DNA of 64,000 nt from Streptomyces sp. BA2 (GCF_009769735.1 NZ_WSRO01000002.1:6150001-6214000); one strand, 5' to 3'; numbered from the stretch's first letter, positions 1-8,561 are shown. Notes: generated by a model from the letters alone, not told the origin. Numbers and translations: made by a program.

Positions 1-241
1 CTCTGGACAGCCGCCGCACGAGCTTGTCCACGTGATCGTCGGGCAGGCCCATCCGCTTGCCCTCGTCGCGCAGGAGCGGCAGCCCGCGTGTCCCGTCCAG
101 GAGCTGGAGAAAGCTGCCCGTCGCCGTGTCGACAGGGCCGAGCACCAGGGCATGCGCGGGCGCCACGCCGAACTGGATGGTGTTCAGATCGCGCCAGCCG
201 CGCCGCAGCGCCGGTTTCAAGATCGGATGCATGGTCTTCAT
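1..241 (-). CDS. ThiF/MoeB-like adenylyltransferase family protein, N-terminal part (cut by window edge)
   Basis: Reading on the minus strand from ATG at 241 gives 80 codons with no stop before the window edge. The peptide begins MKTMHPILKPALRRGWRDL and contains LLDGTRGLPLLRDEG. I recognise this from memory as the N-terminus of the Streptomyces ThiF-family protein also annotated as a TOMM-precursor leader-binding protein. That N-terminal part is a small helical region preceding the E1-like adenylating domain. The start is preceded by a G-rich stretch that can serve as ribosome-binding site. The catalytic part lies outside the window, so activity cannot be judged. The gene is divergent from the metallopeptidase at 448. 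Confidence 0.65.
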   Translation of the reverse strand, partial: MKTMHPILKPALRRGWRDLNTIQFGVAPAHALVLGPVDTATGSFLQLLDGTRGLPLLRDEGKRMGLPDDHVDKLVRRLSR

Positions 242-447
242 CCCCCGTGGTTCCCCGTGTTCCTCCGGCGCTGTCCCCGTCCGCATCACCGGTCGACAGC
301 CAGAATGCCCGCCCCGCCGGACGGCCGCCGAGCGTTGTCCACAGGCAGGGGGTATTCGTCGTACTAATCGATCGCACGGGGAGCGATACCCCGCCGAACC
401 GTCCCGGAGGCGGGACTTCCCCCACGCCCAGCGGGTAACGTCGGGGC

Positions 448-1044
448 GTGCCCGCCGACCCACTGCACCGCGCCGGAAACCCACAGCGCAGCACGACCAG
501 CCCGCCGTCACCCGGCCCGCGGACGAGCGCGGTCGAGGTCAGACGGAGCGCCCGCCGCCGCAGAACGGTCTCCGCGTACCGAGAGGGCGATCGCACCGTC
601 GTGCTCATCCCCGCCCGCATGTCCGAGGCCGAGGAACAGCGCTGGGTCAACGTCATGCTCGACAAGCTCGCGGCCCAGGAGAGCAAACGGGTCCTGGGCG
701 ACGCGGAGCTCGCCGAGCGCGCCGAGCGTCTCTCCGAGCAGTACTTCGACGGTCGCGCCAGGCCCACGTCCGTTCGCTGGGTCACGAACCAGAACACCCG
801 GTGGGGTTCGTGCACCCCGTCGGAGGGCAGCATCCGCCTTTCGCACCGGTTGCAGGGCATGCCCGAGTACGTCGTCGACTACGTCCTCGTCCATGAGCTC
901 GCGCATCTCCTCGTCCCCGGGCACGGACCTGATTTCTGGCAGCTCCTCGAGGCGTATCCCCGTACGGAGCGGGCTCGTGGGTACCTCGAAGGTGTGGTCG
1001 CGGCCGACCGGCTGCCCCATCTGCTCGCTGCCCGCGACGAGTGA
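448..1044 (+). CDS. YgjP/SprT-like zinc metallopeptidase (M48-type, DUF45 family)
   Basis: A 198-residue protein starting at GTG. The C-terminal two thirds carry the DUF45/YgjP signature: NQNTRWGSC at about 114-122 and the zinc site HELAH at 149-153, with a further histidine at 159 (GHG) as the likely third ligand. The first 40 residues are Pro/Arg/Ser-rich and probably disordered. Family members are cytoplasmic metal-dependent hydrolases of poorly known substrate. The gene is divergent from the ThiF-like gene with about 200 bp between them, and is followed by the TerD operon after a 117-bp gap. The start is the first codon of the open frame; a later start near the conserved VRRSARRRRTVSAY segment is possible. 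Confidence 0.85.
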   Translation: MPADPLHRAGNPQRSTTSPPSPGPRTSAVEVRRSARRRRTVSAYREGDRTVVLIPARMSEAEEQRWVNVMLDKLAAQESKRVLGDAELAERAERLSEQYFDGRARPTSVRWVTNQNTRWGSCTPSEGSIRLSHRLQGMPEYVVDYVLVHELAHLLVPGHGPDFWQLLEAYPRTERARGYLEGVVAADRLPHLLAARDE

Positions 1045-1161
1045 ACTTCCGCCGGGCGCGCGGGTTGTGTACCGGGTCTGTACCGGCTTGGTCCGCTGTC
1101 CGAGTTTGCGGTTAGCCTGGCGCGACGCATTTACATTCGGGATGGGGGACGGTCGTTACGT

Positions 1162-2805
1162 ATGGCCAGGGAATTCCAACGCGGCCACAAGGCCAAGATC
1201 AGTGACCTCACCGCGGGGACCGATCTGTACGTAGGTGTGCAGATCTCCGCCCCCGGACTGAGCTTCGACATCAGCTGCTTCGGCCTGGACGCGGACGAGC
1301 GCCTGTCGGACGACAGTTACTTCATCTTCTTCAACCAGCCGAAGTCTCCCGAGGAGTCCATCCAGCTCCTCGGCGCGCAGGCCGGCGACACGGAGTCCTT
1401 CCGGGTCACGCTCGACCGGATTCCGCCGCAGATCAAGAAGTTGTCGTTCACGGCGACGATCGACGGCGCCGGGCAGATGTCGCAGGTCGCCCCCGGGTAC
1501 ATCCGGATCGTCGCGGGCGGCGAGGAAGTGGCCCGCTACTCCTTCAACGGCGCGGAGTTCTCCACGGAGCGTGCCGTGATGCTGGGCGACTTCTACATGA
1601 AGGACGTCTGGCGGTTCGCCGCGATCGGCCAGGGCTTCGACGGAGGCCTCGACGCACTCCTGAAGAACTTCGGTGGCGAGGTCGCCGAGGAGGAGCCCGC
1701 GCCGCAGCCACCGCAGGCCGGCGCCCCGTCCTTCGCGCCGCCCGGCCAGGCCGCCGCGCCGCCCGCGTTCGGCGCCCCCGCCGCACCCGCCCAGACCCCG
1801 GCACCGGCTCCGGCCCCCGCGCCCGCCCCGGCCCCGGCCCCGGCCCAGCATTTCGCGCCGCCGCAGGGTGCCACTCCGCCGCCCGCCCCGGCCCCGGTGG
1901 ACCCCTCGGTGCACGCCGCGCAGACCATCGTGGCGCCGATGAACCAGCCGCAGTTCGGCCAGGTCCCCGGCCAATCGGCGCCCCCGCCGCCTCCGCCGCC
2001 CGGTTACGGTCAGCAGCCGAGTGCCCCAATGCCTCCCGGTTACGGTCAGCAGTCGAGCGCCCCGATGCCTCCCGGCTACGGCCAGCAGCCACCCGGCCAG
2101 TTCCCCGGCCAGCCCGGCGCCCCGCAAGGCGCGGCCCCTCAGGGCGGAGGTGTGGCCGCCGCTCTCCAGAAGTACCGCGAGGCCCCCACCGGGCAGCGCT
2201 GGACGCAGCAGAACGAGAAGCTGATCCGCGTCGATCTCGGCGTCAGCGAGCAGGCCGTGCTCGCCCGGCAGGGCAGCATGGTGCTTTACCAGGGCAAGGT
2301 CGAATTCAGCTACAAGGGCGCGGGCTTCGCGGGCCGCGTCGTGGGCAATTCCACCGGCCAGGAGATGCAGTTGATGCGCTGCTCCGGTCGGGGCCAGGTC
2401 TTCCTCGCCGAAGAAGCCACCTACCTGCACCCCATCGAGCTCCAGGGGGACGCGATCTGCGTCTCCGCGGAGAACGTCCTCGCGTTCGACGAGTCCCTCC
2501 AGCACGAGGTGCGCAGGATCGAGGGCCACGGCATCCCCGGTGGCGCGCTGTTCGTGATGCAGTTCCAGGGCACCGGCACGGTCATCGTCAAGACGCACGG
2601 TGTGCCCGTCGTCCTGCCCGTCACGCCGACGACGTTCGCCGACTGCCACGCCGTGGTCGCCTGGTCGGCGGCGTCCCAGGCGATCGTCTCCAGCCAGGTG
2701 CGGCTGCGCAGCAACGCGTCCGCGGGCTCCACGGGGGAGAGCGTGAACCTCCAGTTCCGGGGTGCGCCCGGCAACTTCATCATCGTCCAGCCGTACGAGG
2801 TCTGA
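1162..2805 (+). CDS. TerD-domain protein fused to an AIM24-like domain
   Basis: 547 residues in three parts. Residues 1-190 form a TerD/stress-protein domain; the Ca2+-binding type loop is seen in DISCFGLDADERLSDDSYF. About 190-330 is a Pro/Ala/Gln-rich linker with tandem PAPAPAP runs and three copies of a PPGYGQQ unit near 285-310. The last ~210 residues form an AIM24-like beta-rich domain (GSMVLYQGKVEF, LMRCSGRGQVFLAEE). TerD proteins belong to tellurite-resistance/stress systems and bind calcium; AIM24 is a DUF124/TRAP-like fold of unknown biochemical role. The gene heads a three-gene cluster with two stand-alone AIM24 proteins (11- and 16-bp gaps), so the products probably act together. 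The ATG is preceded by a G-rich stretch about 14 bases upstream. Confidence 0.9.
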   Translation: MAREFQRGHKAKISDLTAGTDLYVGVQISAPGLSFDISCFGLDADERLSDDSYFIFFNQPKSPEESIQLLGAQAGDTESFRVTLDRIPPQIKKLSFTATIDGAGQMSQVAPGYIRIVAGGEEVARYSFNGAEFSTERAVMLGDFYMKDVWRFAAIGQGFDGGLDALLKNFGGEVAEEEPAPQPPQAGAPSFAPPGQAAAPPAFGAPAAPAQTPAPAPAPAPAPAPAPAQHFAPPQGATPPPAPAPVDPSVHAAQTIVAPMNQPQFGQVPGQSAPPPPPPPGYGQQPSAPMPPGYGQQSSAPMPPGYGQQPPGQFPGQPGAPQGAAPQGGGVAAALQKYREAPTGQRWTQQNEKLIRVDLGVSEQAVLARQGSMVLYQGKVEFSYKGAGFAGRVVGNSTGQEMQLMRCSGRGQVFLAEEATYLHPIELQGDAICVSAENVLAFDESLQHEVRRIEGHGIPGGALFVMQFQGTGTVIVKTHGVPVVLPVTPTTFADCHAVVAWSAASQAIVSSQVRLRSNASAGSTGESVNLQFRGAPGNFIIVQPYEV

Positions 2806-2816
2806 GGGAGCCCGTC

Positions 2817-3497
2817 ATGAATCAGCAACTCGCGGGCTTTGCCCCGGCGCCTGTCGCCGCCCGTATGGAGAACCACGGCCACCACATGGTCAAGGTGGCG
2901 ATGCAGACCGGAAACGACCTGCTCGCACGCGTGGGTTCGATGGTCGCCTACGAAGGCTTCGTGCAGTACGAGCCCAATCCGCCCGCGGTCCGCCAAATCG
3001 CCAAGGAGTGGATGACCGGCGAAGGCGCACCTCTGATGAAGTGCTCCGGAGACGGCCTGCTCTACCTCGCCGACTACGGAGCCGACGTCGTCGTCATCAA
3101 TCTGGCGGGCGACTCGCTCTCGGTGAACGGCACGAACCTCCTGGCCTTCGACGCGAACCTCCAGTGGGGCGTCGAGCGGGTCAAGGGCCTGGCCAAGTTC
3201 ACCGGTCAGGGCCTGTGGAACATCAAGATCTCCGGCCAGGGCTGGGTGGCGCTGACCTCCCGCGGCACCCCGATCGTCGTCGACTGCGGCCGCGGCGATG
3301 ACGAGACGTACGTCGACCCGGACGCCCTGATCGCCTGGTCCCCGAACCTCAAGGTGAAGGGCAAGCGCAGCTTCAAGGCCGGTTCGCTCATCGGGCGCGG
3401 CAGCGGTGAGGCCTACCAGATGGGCTTCTCCGGGGAGGGCATCGTCGTCGTACAGCCCAGCGAGGACAGCACCGACCGTCTCCGAGCTCGGGGCTGA
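2817..3497 (+). CDS. AIM24 family protein (second gene of TerD cluster)
   Basis: 226 residues consisting of one AIM24/DUF124 domain: ARVGSMVAYEGFVQY near 40, LMKCSGDGLLYLADYGADV near 80, and GLWNIKISGQGWVALTSRG near 130 repeat the pattern of the C-terminal domain of the preceding TerD fusion. No signal peptide or membrane segment is seen, so it is probably cytoplasmic. It lies 11 bp after the TerD gene with a GAGGGAG ribosome-binding site and 16 bp before another AIM24 gene. The three AIM24 copies look like a local duplication series. No enzymatic residue can be pointed to; the biochemical role of the family is unknown. Confidence 0.88.
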   Translation: MNQQLAGFAPAPVAARMENHGHHMVKVAMQTGNDLLARVGSMVAYEGFVQYEPNPPAVRQIAKEWMTGEGAPLMKCSGDGLLYLADYGADVVVINLAGDSLSVNGTNLLAFDANLQWGVERVKGLAKFTGQGLWNIKISGQGWVALTSRGTPIVVDCGRGDDETYVDPDALIAWSPNLKVKGKRSFKAGSLIGRGSGEAYQMGFSGEGIVVVQPSEDSTDRLRARG

Positions 3498-3513
3498 GGG
3501 GGAGCAACACACC

Positions 3514-4269
3514 ATGCAGAGCCCACTTTTCGCGCACACCGAGCAGCAGACTCAGGAGCGCTACACCGTCCAGAACCCGCAGCTGCTGCGGGTCGCCCTC
3601 GCGGGCCACGACGACATCCTGGCCCGCAAGGGCGCCATGGTCGCCTATCAGGGTCTGGTCGAGTTCGACGCCGAGTACCAGAGCCAGGGCAACCAGCGGG
3701 CCCGCGCGCACACCGGTGAGGGCCTCGACCTGATGCGCTGCCACGGCCAGGGCACGGTCTATCTGGCCAACCTCGCCCAGTACATCCACGTAGTGGATGT
3801 GGACCAGGACGGCCTGACCGTGGACAGCAGCTACGTCCTCGCGCTCGACTCGTCGCTGACCCATCAGGTCATCGCCGTGGACAGCCAGTACGGCATCTCC
3901 GGCTCCGGCAAGTACCAGCTCAACATCACGGGCCGCGGCAAGGTGGCCCTGATGACCTCGGGGCAGCCGCTGATGCTGCAGGTCACGCCGGACCAGTACG
4001 TGAACGCCGACGCCGACGCGATCGTCGCCTGGTCCAACGGTCTGCGGGTCCAGATGCAGGCCCAGACGCACTCCTCGGGAGTGTGGCGGCGCCGCGGCAA
4101 CACCGGTGAGGGCTGGGAGCTCAGCTTCATGGGCCAGGGCTACGCACTCGTCCAGCCGAGCGAGATGCTGCCGCCCCAGAACGCCGTTATCGGGCAGGGC
4201 GCGCGCGCCCAGTTCGGCGTCGGACAGCAGGGCGCTCGGGGGCAGAACCAAGGCAACGTCTGGAGCTGA
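3514..4269 (+). CDS. AIM24 family protein (third gene of TerD cluster)
   Basis: 251 residues, start ATG at 3514 preceded by GGGGGAGCAACACACC. The open frame continues upstream, but that part overlaps the previous gene in another frame. The protein is an AIM24 domain (ARKGAMVAYQGLVEFDAEY, LMRCHGQGTVYLANL, GSGKYQLNITGRGKVALM) followed by a short Gly/Gln-rich tail. It closes the TerD-AIM24-AIM24 cluster; a hairpin-rich repeat follows directly downstream. The three homologous domains differ most in the N-terminal 30 residues and the tail. Role unknown; co-expression with a calcium-binding TerD protein suggests a stress or envelope-associated complex, which is inference. Confidence 0.88.
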   Translation: MQSPLFAHTEQQTQERYTVQNPQLLRVALAGHDDILARKGAMVAYQGLVEFDAEYQSQGNQRARAHTGEGLDLMRCHGQGTVYLANLAQYIHVVDVDQDGLTVDSSYVLALDSSLTHQVIAVDSQYGISGSGKYQLNITGRGKVALMTSGQPLMLQVTPDQYVNADADAIVAWSNGLRVQMQAQTHSSGVWRRRGNTGEGWELSFMGQGYALVQPSEMLPPQNAVIGQGARAQFGVGQQGARGQNQGNVWS

Positions 4270-4302
4270 AGCCTCTCCAGGCGAGACAGAACCAGGAGGA
4301 GC

Positions 4303-4379
4303 GTGGGGAACTGCGGGCCGGTTGTGACTGGTCGCGCAGCTCCCCGCGCCCCTTACGGGGCACGGCTACAGCCGTGCCC
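4303..4379. repeat. Hairpin-rich intergenic repeat / bidirectional terminator
   Basis: Between convergent genes. A first hairpin (about 4303-4344) pairs GGGGAACTGCG with CGCAGCTCCCC, with an inner GGCCGGT/ACTGGTC stem using G-U pairs. A second (4358-4379) pairs GGGCACGGCT with GCCGTGCCC and overlaps the Nudix stop codon. The first sequence type (a gaactgcg...cgcagttccccgcgcccc pattern) is, from memory, common between Streptomyces genes and probably acts in transcription termination. Confidence 0.6.
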
Positions 4380-4896
4380 TCGTTGCTTCCATCAGGCGTA
4401 CGACCGACTCGTCGGCCACATCCGCCACCTCGTCGTACGCGAACCAGCGCAGGTCCAGTGACTCGTCGCTGATCGCCTCGACGGCGTCCTGCGGGGCCAG
4501 CGCCGCGTACTGCACGTCGAGGTGCTGCGTGCAGGGGCCCGGAATCGGGTGGCGGTCCAGCCGGACGGGGCCTCCCGGCAGGAGCGTCAGACCCGGCACA
4601 CCCGACTCCTCCGTGGCCTCGCGCAGCGCGGCCGCGGCCAGGGTCGGGTCGCCCGGCTCGCAGTGGCCGCCCATCTGAAGCCACATCCGCAGCTTCTTGT
4701 GCAGGGTCAGCAGCACGCGCCCGCGCACCGGGTCGATGACCAGGGCGCTCGCCGTCACATGGCCGTCCGTGCAGGCCTTCCACATGCCGTCCTCGGGATG
4801 GGCGGCGAGATGGTCCAGGTAGTACTGGCGCAGCTCTTCCTGGTCCTCGTCCCCGTACCCCTTCAGGACGAGGACCGTGTCGTCGTACAGGCTCAC
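4366..4896 (-). CDS. Nudix hydrolase
   Basis: 176 residues from a GTG at 4896 that overlaps the stop of the upstream gene by 4 bp (GTGA), so the two are translationally coupled. The longer open frame upstream is a shadow of that gene. The Nudix box lies at about 76-100: GGHCEPGD, then REATEESGV, matching the conserved REUXEEXGU half, while the first glutamate position of the box is not canonical. Nudix enzymes cleave nucleoside diphosphates linked to another moiety using Mg2+. The WLQMGGHCEPGD pattern is typical of actinobacterial MutT-like proteins of unknown substrate. Cytoplasmic. Confidence 0.85.
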   Translation of the reverse strand: MSLYDDTVLVLKGYGDEDQEELRQYYLDHLAAHPEDGMWKACTDGHVTASALVIDPVRGRVLLTLHKKLRMWLQMGGHCEPGDPTLAAAALREATEESGVPGLTLLPGGPVRLDRHPIPGPCTQHLDVQYAALAPQDAVEAISDESLDLRWFAYDEVADVADESVVRLMEATRARL

Positions 4897-6371
4897 TTCT
4901 CGCTGTCGCCCTTGTCCTCGCCCTTGGCGTTGCCGTCGTCCTCGGTGTCCTTGGTGTCCTTCTTGAGGTCCGGCTTGGACGAGCCGCCCGCCGCCTCGCC
5001 GAGCATCTTGTCCAGCTCGGAGAAGTCCAGCTGCTCGTGGTGAACGAAGCCGTCCGGGTCGTCCAGGTCCGAGGCCGTCGGCAGCATGTCCGGGTGGGCC
5101 CACAGGCCGTCACGCCCGTCCACGCCGCGCGCGTCCGTGAGCGAGGCCCACAGGCGCGAGGCGTCCCGCAGCCGGCGCGGGCGCAGCTCCAGGCCGATGA
5201 GCGTGGCGAACGTCTGCTCCGCGGGGCCGCCCGTCGCGCGACGGCGGCGCAGCGTCTCACGGAGGGCGTCGGCGGACGACAGGCGGGGCTTGGCCGCCGC
5301 GTGCACGACCGCGTCCACCCAGCCCTCGACGAGCGCGAGAGCCGTCTCCAGGCGGGCCAGGGCGGCCTTCTGGGCGGGAGTGTCCTCGGGCTGGAACATG
5401 CCCTGCTGGAGCGCTTCCTGAAGCTGCTCGGGGTTCTGCGGGTCGAGCTGGCCGACCACGTCCTCCAGCTTGGCGGTGTCGACCTTGATGCCGCGGGCGT
5501 ACCCCTCGACCGCGCCGAACAGATGCGAGCGCAGCCACGGCACGTGGGCGAAGAGCCGCTGGTGGGCGGCCTCTCGCAACGCGAGGTAGAGCCGGACCTC
5601 CTCCTGGGGGACGCCCAGGTCCTTGCCGAAGGCCTCGACGTTCACCGGAAGCAGGGCGGCCTTGCCGGCCGGGCCGAGCGGCAGGCCGATGTCGGTGGAG
5701 CCGACGACCTCGCCCGCGAGCACACCCACGGCCTGGCCGATCTGCTGGCCGAACATGGCGCCGCCCATGGAGCGCATCATCCCGATCAGCGGGCCCGCCA
5801 TGGCCTGCATCTCCTCGGGGAGCACGTCACCCATGGCGAGGCCGACCCGCTCGGCGACCGGGTCGACGAGCTCCTTCCACACCGGAAGGGTCGCCTCGAC
5901 CCACTCGGCGCGGCTCCAGGCCACGGCCACGCCGGAGCCGGACGGCAGGGACGTCGCGTCGTCGAGCCACAGGTCGGCGAGGCGGATGGCCTCCTCGACC
6001 GCGCCGCGCTCCGTGGGACCGACGCTCGCGTCCTTGGTGCCGTCGGGCGTCCCCTGGGAGACGGTCTGGCGGGCGATGTCCTTGGCCATGTCCCAGTTCA
6101 CCGGCCCGCCCTCGTACGAGAGCATCTGGCCGAGCTGCTGGAACGCGGCGCCCAGGTCGTTCGGATTCATCGAACCGAACATCGCGGCGAACGGATTGTC
6201 ACCGCCGGGGCCGCCAGCGCCGGGCAGGCCGCCGAAGCCCAAGGGGTTCGCAGGGCCACCGGGACCCTGTCCTCCGCCCTGTCCCCCTCCGGGGGTGTCC
6301 TTCTTCTTGCCCTCGTCGCCGTTCTCCGGCTCCTCCGGCGGAAGGCCGAATCCGAATGGGGTGTCACTCAC
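4893..6371 (-). CDS. Zinc-dependent metalloprotease-like protein (DUF2342 / F420-biosynthesis-associated hydrolase family)
   Basis: 492 residues from GTG at 6371 (VSDTPFGFGLPPEEPE); an in-frame extension to 6446 lacks the family's N-terminus. A disordered Gly/Pro-rich stretch fills residues 10-60, followed by the helical DUF2342 fold. The segment LREAAHQRLFAHVPWLRSH (about 295-315) is the family's zincin-like helix, in which the histidines are candidate metal ligands. The C-terminal 40 residues are Lys/Asp/Glu-rich. It is coupled to the Nudix gene and divergent from the SDR gene at 6563. Its substrate is not known; the hydrolase label rests on fold similarity only. Confidence 0.8.
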   Translation of the reverse strand: MSDTPFGFGLPPEEPENGDEGKKKDTPGGGQGGGQGPGGPANPLGFGGLPGAGGPGGDNPFAAMFGSMNPNDLGAAFQQLGQMLSYEGGPVNWDMAKDIARQTVSQGTPDGTKDASVGPTERGAVEEAIRLADLWLDDATSLPSGSGVAVAWSRAEWVEATLPVWKELVDPVAERVGLAMGDVLPEEMQAMAGPLIGMMRSMGGAMFGQQIGQAVGVLAGEVVGSTDIGLPLGPAGKAALLPVNVEAFGKDLGVPQEEVRLYLALREAAHQRLFAHVPWLRSHLFGAVEGYARGIKVDTAKLEDVVGQLDPQNPEQLQEALQQGMFQPEDTPAQKAALARLETALALVEGWVDAVVHAAAKPRLSSADALRETLRRRRATGGPAEQTFATLIGLELRPRRLRDASRLWASLTDARGVDGRDGLWAHPDMLPTASDLDDPDGFVHHEQLDFSELDKMLGEAAGGSSKPDLKKDTKDTEDDGNAKGEDKGDSEK

Positions 6372-6562
6372 GGGATTCCTCGGCTCGTCAGGCCGCCGGT
6401 ATGGTTCCGGCGGCGGCTGCCTTACAACACCACCCAGCGTAGACACCGTGACGGGATCGGGCCTCAGTGCTTCGCCGACTCATGGCCTGCGGCAGGATGG
6501 ATGCCACCTGGTACGTACGCGTCATTCGCGTATCTACTGAAGACAACCGCTGGAGACGCCTG

Positions 6563-7675
6563 GTGAGTTCCCCAGATCCACAGGTTCGCGCAGCGCGAAA
6601 CCTTTCAACCCCGGCCCCCGTCCGAGGGCCAGTGGTCGCCGTCACCGGCGCCGCCTCCGGCGTGGGCGCGCTCCTGACCGAGCGCCTGGCCGCGTCCGAG
6701 GAGATCAAGCAGGTCGTTGCCATCGACGAGCGGCGGGGCGAGTGCGCCCAGGCCCAGTGGCACATCCTGGACGTCAGGGACCCGGCCATCGCCGAGAAGC
6801 TGCGGGGCGCGGACGTCGTGGTCCACCTCGCGCTCGATCTCGACCTGGAGACCGACGCGGCGGCCCGTACGGCGTACAACGTGCGCGGCACGCAGACCGT
6901 GCTGACGGCCGCCGCCGCGGCCGGTGTCCACCGCGTCGTGCTCTGCACGTCGGCGATGGTCTACGGAGCGCTGTCCGACAACGAACTGCCCCTCTCCGAA
7001 GACGCCGAACTGCGCGCCACCGCGGAGGCGACCGGTGTCGGTGACCTCTTGGAGGTCGAGCGCCTCGCCCGGCGCGCGCCCCGGGCCCACCCCGGTCTGA
7101 ACGTCACCGTGGTGCGGCCCGCGATCCTGGTGGGCGGCACGGACACCGCGCTCACGCGGTACTTCGAGTCGCCCCGGCTGCTCGTGGTGGCGGGCTCGCG
7201 CCCCGCCTGGCAGTTCTGCCACGTCGAGGACCTGTGCAGCGCTCTTGAGTACGCCGTCCTGGAGAAGGTCGACGGGGAGCTGGCCGTCGGCTGCGACGGC
7301 TGGCTGGAGCAGGAAGAGGTCGAGGAGCTCAGCGAGATCCGCCGCATGGAGCTGCCCTCCACGGTGGCCCTGGGCGCGGCCGCGCGGCTGCACCGGATCG
7401 GTCTCACTCCGTCTCCGGCCGGTGACCTCGCGTACACGATGTACCCGTGGGTGGTCAGCGTCAGCAGGCTGCACGACGCGGGCTGGCGGCCGCAGTGGAC
7501 CAACGAGGAGGTCCTCGCGGAGCTGCTCGAGGAGGTCGCGGGGCGCCGGACCGTGGCGGGACGCAGGCTGGGCCGCAAGGACGCGACGGCCGCGGGTGCC
7601 GCGGGTGCGACGGTCGCGCTGCTTGGCGCCGCGGCGGTGGTGCGGCGCGCACGGAAGGCACGGCGCCGGATCTGA
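6563..7675 (+). CDS. Extended SDR / NAD-dependent epimerase-like protein
   Basis: 370 residues from GTG at 6563 (VSSPDPQVRAARN). A Rossmann nucleotide site GAASGVG sits at about 26-32, with DVRD and NVRGTQTVL further on. The usual SDR YxxxK is replaced: the sequence reads SAMVYGALSDNELP, so the tyrosine is present but no lysine stands four residues later. The C-terminus is a helix ending in an Ala-rich hydrophobic stretch and a basic tail (RRARKARRRI), suggesting weak membrane association. Divergent from the zinc metalloprotease-like gene and upstream of moaE. Substrate unknown; the altered catalytic motif argues for a non-standard or binding role. Confidence 0.78.
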   Translation: MSSPDPQVRAARNLSTPAPVRGPVVAVTGAASGVGALLTERLAASEEIKQVVAIDERRGECAQAQWHILDVRDPAIAEKLRGADVVVHLALDLDLETDAAARTAYNVRGTQTVLTAAAAAGVHRVVLCTSAMVYGALSDNELPLSEDAELRATAEATGVGDLLEVERLARRAPRAHPGLNVTVVRPAILVGGTDTALTRYFESPRLLVVAGSRPAWQFCHVEDLCSALEYAVLEKVDGELAVGCDGWLEQEEVEELSEIRRMELPSTVALGAAARLHRIGLTPSPAGDLAYTMYPWVVSVSRLHDAGWRPQWTNEEVLAELLEEVAGRRTVAGRRLGRKDATAAGAAGATVALLGAAAVVRRARKARRRI

Positions 7676-7785
7676 GACGCGCCAGGGCCCGGCCGCGGGC
7701 CTGTAGAGAGCTCCAACGCGGCACGCACGCGTGCCGGGCGAAAACGCTATTCCGTGATGTCCGTGCCGTGCGGCACCATGGCCGC

Positions 7786-8250
7786 ATGGCACGCACCACG
7801 AACGACCACCCCGGCGAGCAGGCCGCACAGGACCCCATCAGGCTCCTCGCGATCCGTGACGCACCGCTCTCCCTGGACGAGGTCTTCCGGGCCGTCGGCG
7901 ACGACGCAGCGGGTGGCACGGCGCTCTTCGTGGGGACCGTGCGCAATCACGACGGCGGTGCGGACGTCGACGAGCTCGGCTATTCGACCCACCCGACGGC
8001 CGAGGCCGAGATGCGCCGGGTGGCCGAGAAGGTCGTCGCCGAATATCCGGTGCGCGCGCTGGCCGCCGTCCACCGCGTCGGCGACCTGGCGGTGGGCGAC
8101 CTCGCGGTCGTCGTGGCGGTCTCCTGCCCGCACCGCGCGGAGGCCTTCGCCGCCTGCCGCAAGTTGATCGACGACCTCAAGCACGAAGTGCCGATCTGGA
8201 AGCACCAGCGCTTCTCCGACGGCCAGGAGGAGTGGGTCGGCGCCTGTTGA
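7786..8250 (+). CDS. moaE: Molybdopterin synthase catalytic subunit MoaE
   Basis: 154 residues from ATG at 7786. MoaE joins the MoaD thiocarboxylate to precursor Z to make molybdopterin. Conserved features are FVGTVRNHDGG at about 48-58, CPHRAEAF at about 114-121 and the active-site lysines in LKHEVPIWKHQRF (K132 and K139). The first 20 residues are a variable extension. No moaD is adjacent in this window, so the partner subunit must come from elsewhere. The upstream 110 bp contain no obvious terminator; the gene stands between an SDR gene and a tiny membrane-protein gene. Confidence 0.93.
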   Translation: MARTTNDHPGEQAAQDPIRLLAIRDAPLSLDEVFRAVGDDAAGGTALFVGTVRNHDGGADVDELGYSTHPTAEAEMRRVAEKVVAEYPVRALAAVHRVGDLAVGDLAVVVAVSCPHRAEAFAACRKLIDDLKHEVPIWKHQRFSDGQEEWVGAC

Positions 8251-8390
8251 GGTCCTGCCGCCGCCACCCGGCCAGTTGGCCCCAAGTGCTTCCGGTTGCG
8301 TAACCCGACCCCTGGCGTGAGCGTTGACGCAGCGGATGGTTAATCTGCTGATCAGTCAGTTGCGGTCGCTCAAGGGGTCGGGAGGTCGAC

Positions 8391-8561
8391 ATGGCATCAC
8401 TTGCCTGGTTGCTGATTCCGTTTGCGGCAGCGGTCGGTGCGGGGCTGTGGGCTGCCTTGGCGGCGCGCAACCGCAAGTCCGGCAAGACCGGGGACCACAC
8501 CGAGCTGAACGGCTACGCGGCCTTCCGCGAGGCGATGGAGAAGTCCCACTCCGGCACGTGA
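8391..8561 (+). CDS. Small single-span membrane protein (56 aa)
   Basis: An ORF of 56 residues with a good ribosome-binding site (GGGAGG, 6 bases before ATG at 8391). Residues 3-24 (SLAWLLIPFAAAVGAGLWAA) form one hydrophobic segment, followed by a short basic turn (RNRKSGKTG) and an amphipathic, charged C-terminus (AFREAMEKSHSGT). The positive-inside rule puts the C-terminus in the cytoplasm. It lies 140 bp after moaE and 66 bp before the PDZ protease, in the same direction. I do not know a function; a role as a small partner of the adjacent membrane protease is only a guess from proximity. Confidence 0.7.
   Translation: MASLAWLLIPFAAAVGAGLWAALAARNRKSGKTGDHTELNGYAAFREAMEKSHSGT

Noticed and set aside
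242..447. Search for a sigma-R promoter (GGAAT-N18-GTT) in front of the ThiF/MoeB-like gene, a reported sigma-R target in S. coelicolor from memory
   Set aside because: A GAAT is present on the minus strand but no GTT stands at the required distance, so no site is claimed.
1790..1845. CCGGCC-rich run in the TerD fusion gene resembling a simple repeat array
   Set aside because: It encodes the PAPAPAP linker in frame; no spacers or CRISPR-like structure.
1156..2649. 497-residue minus-strand frame opposite the TerD fusion gene
   Set aside because: High-GC shadow frame: Arg/Gly/Leu-rich, no family features, and the plus-strand protein is clearly conserved in type.
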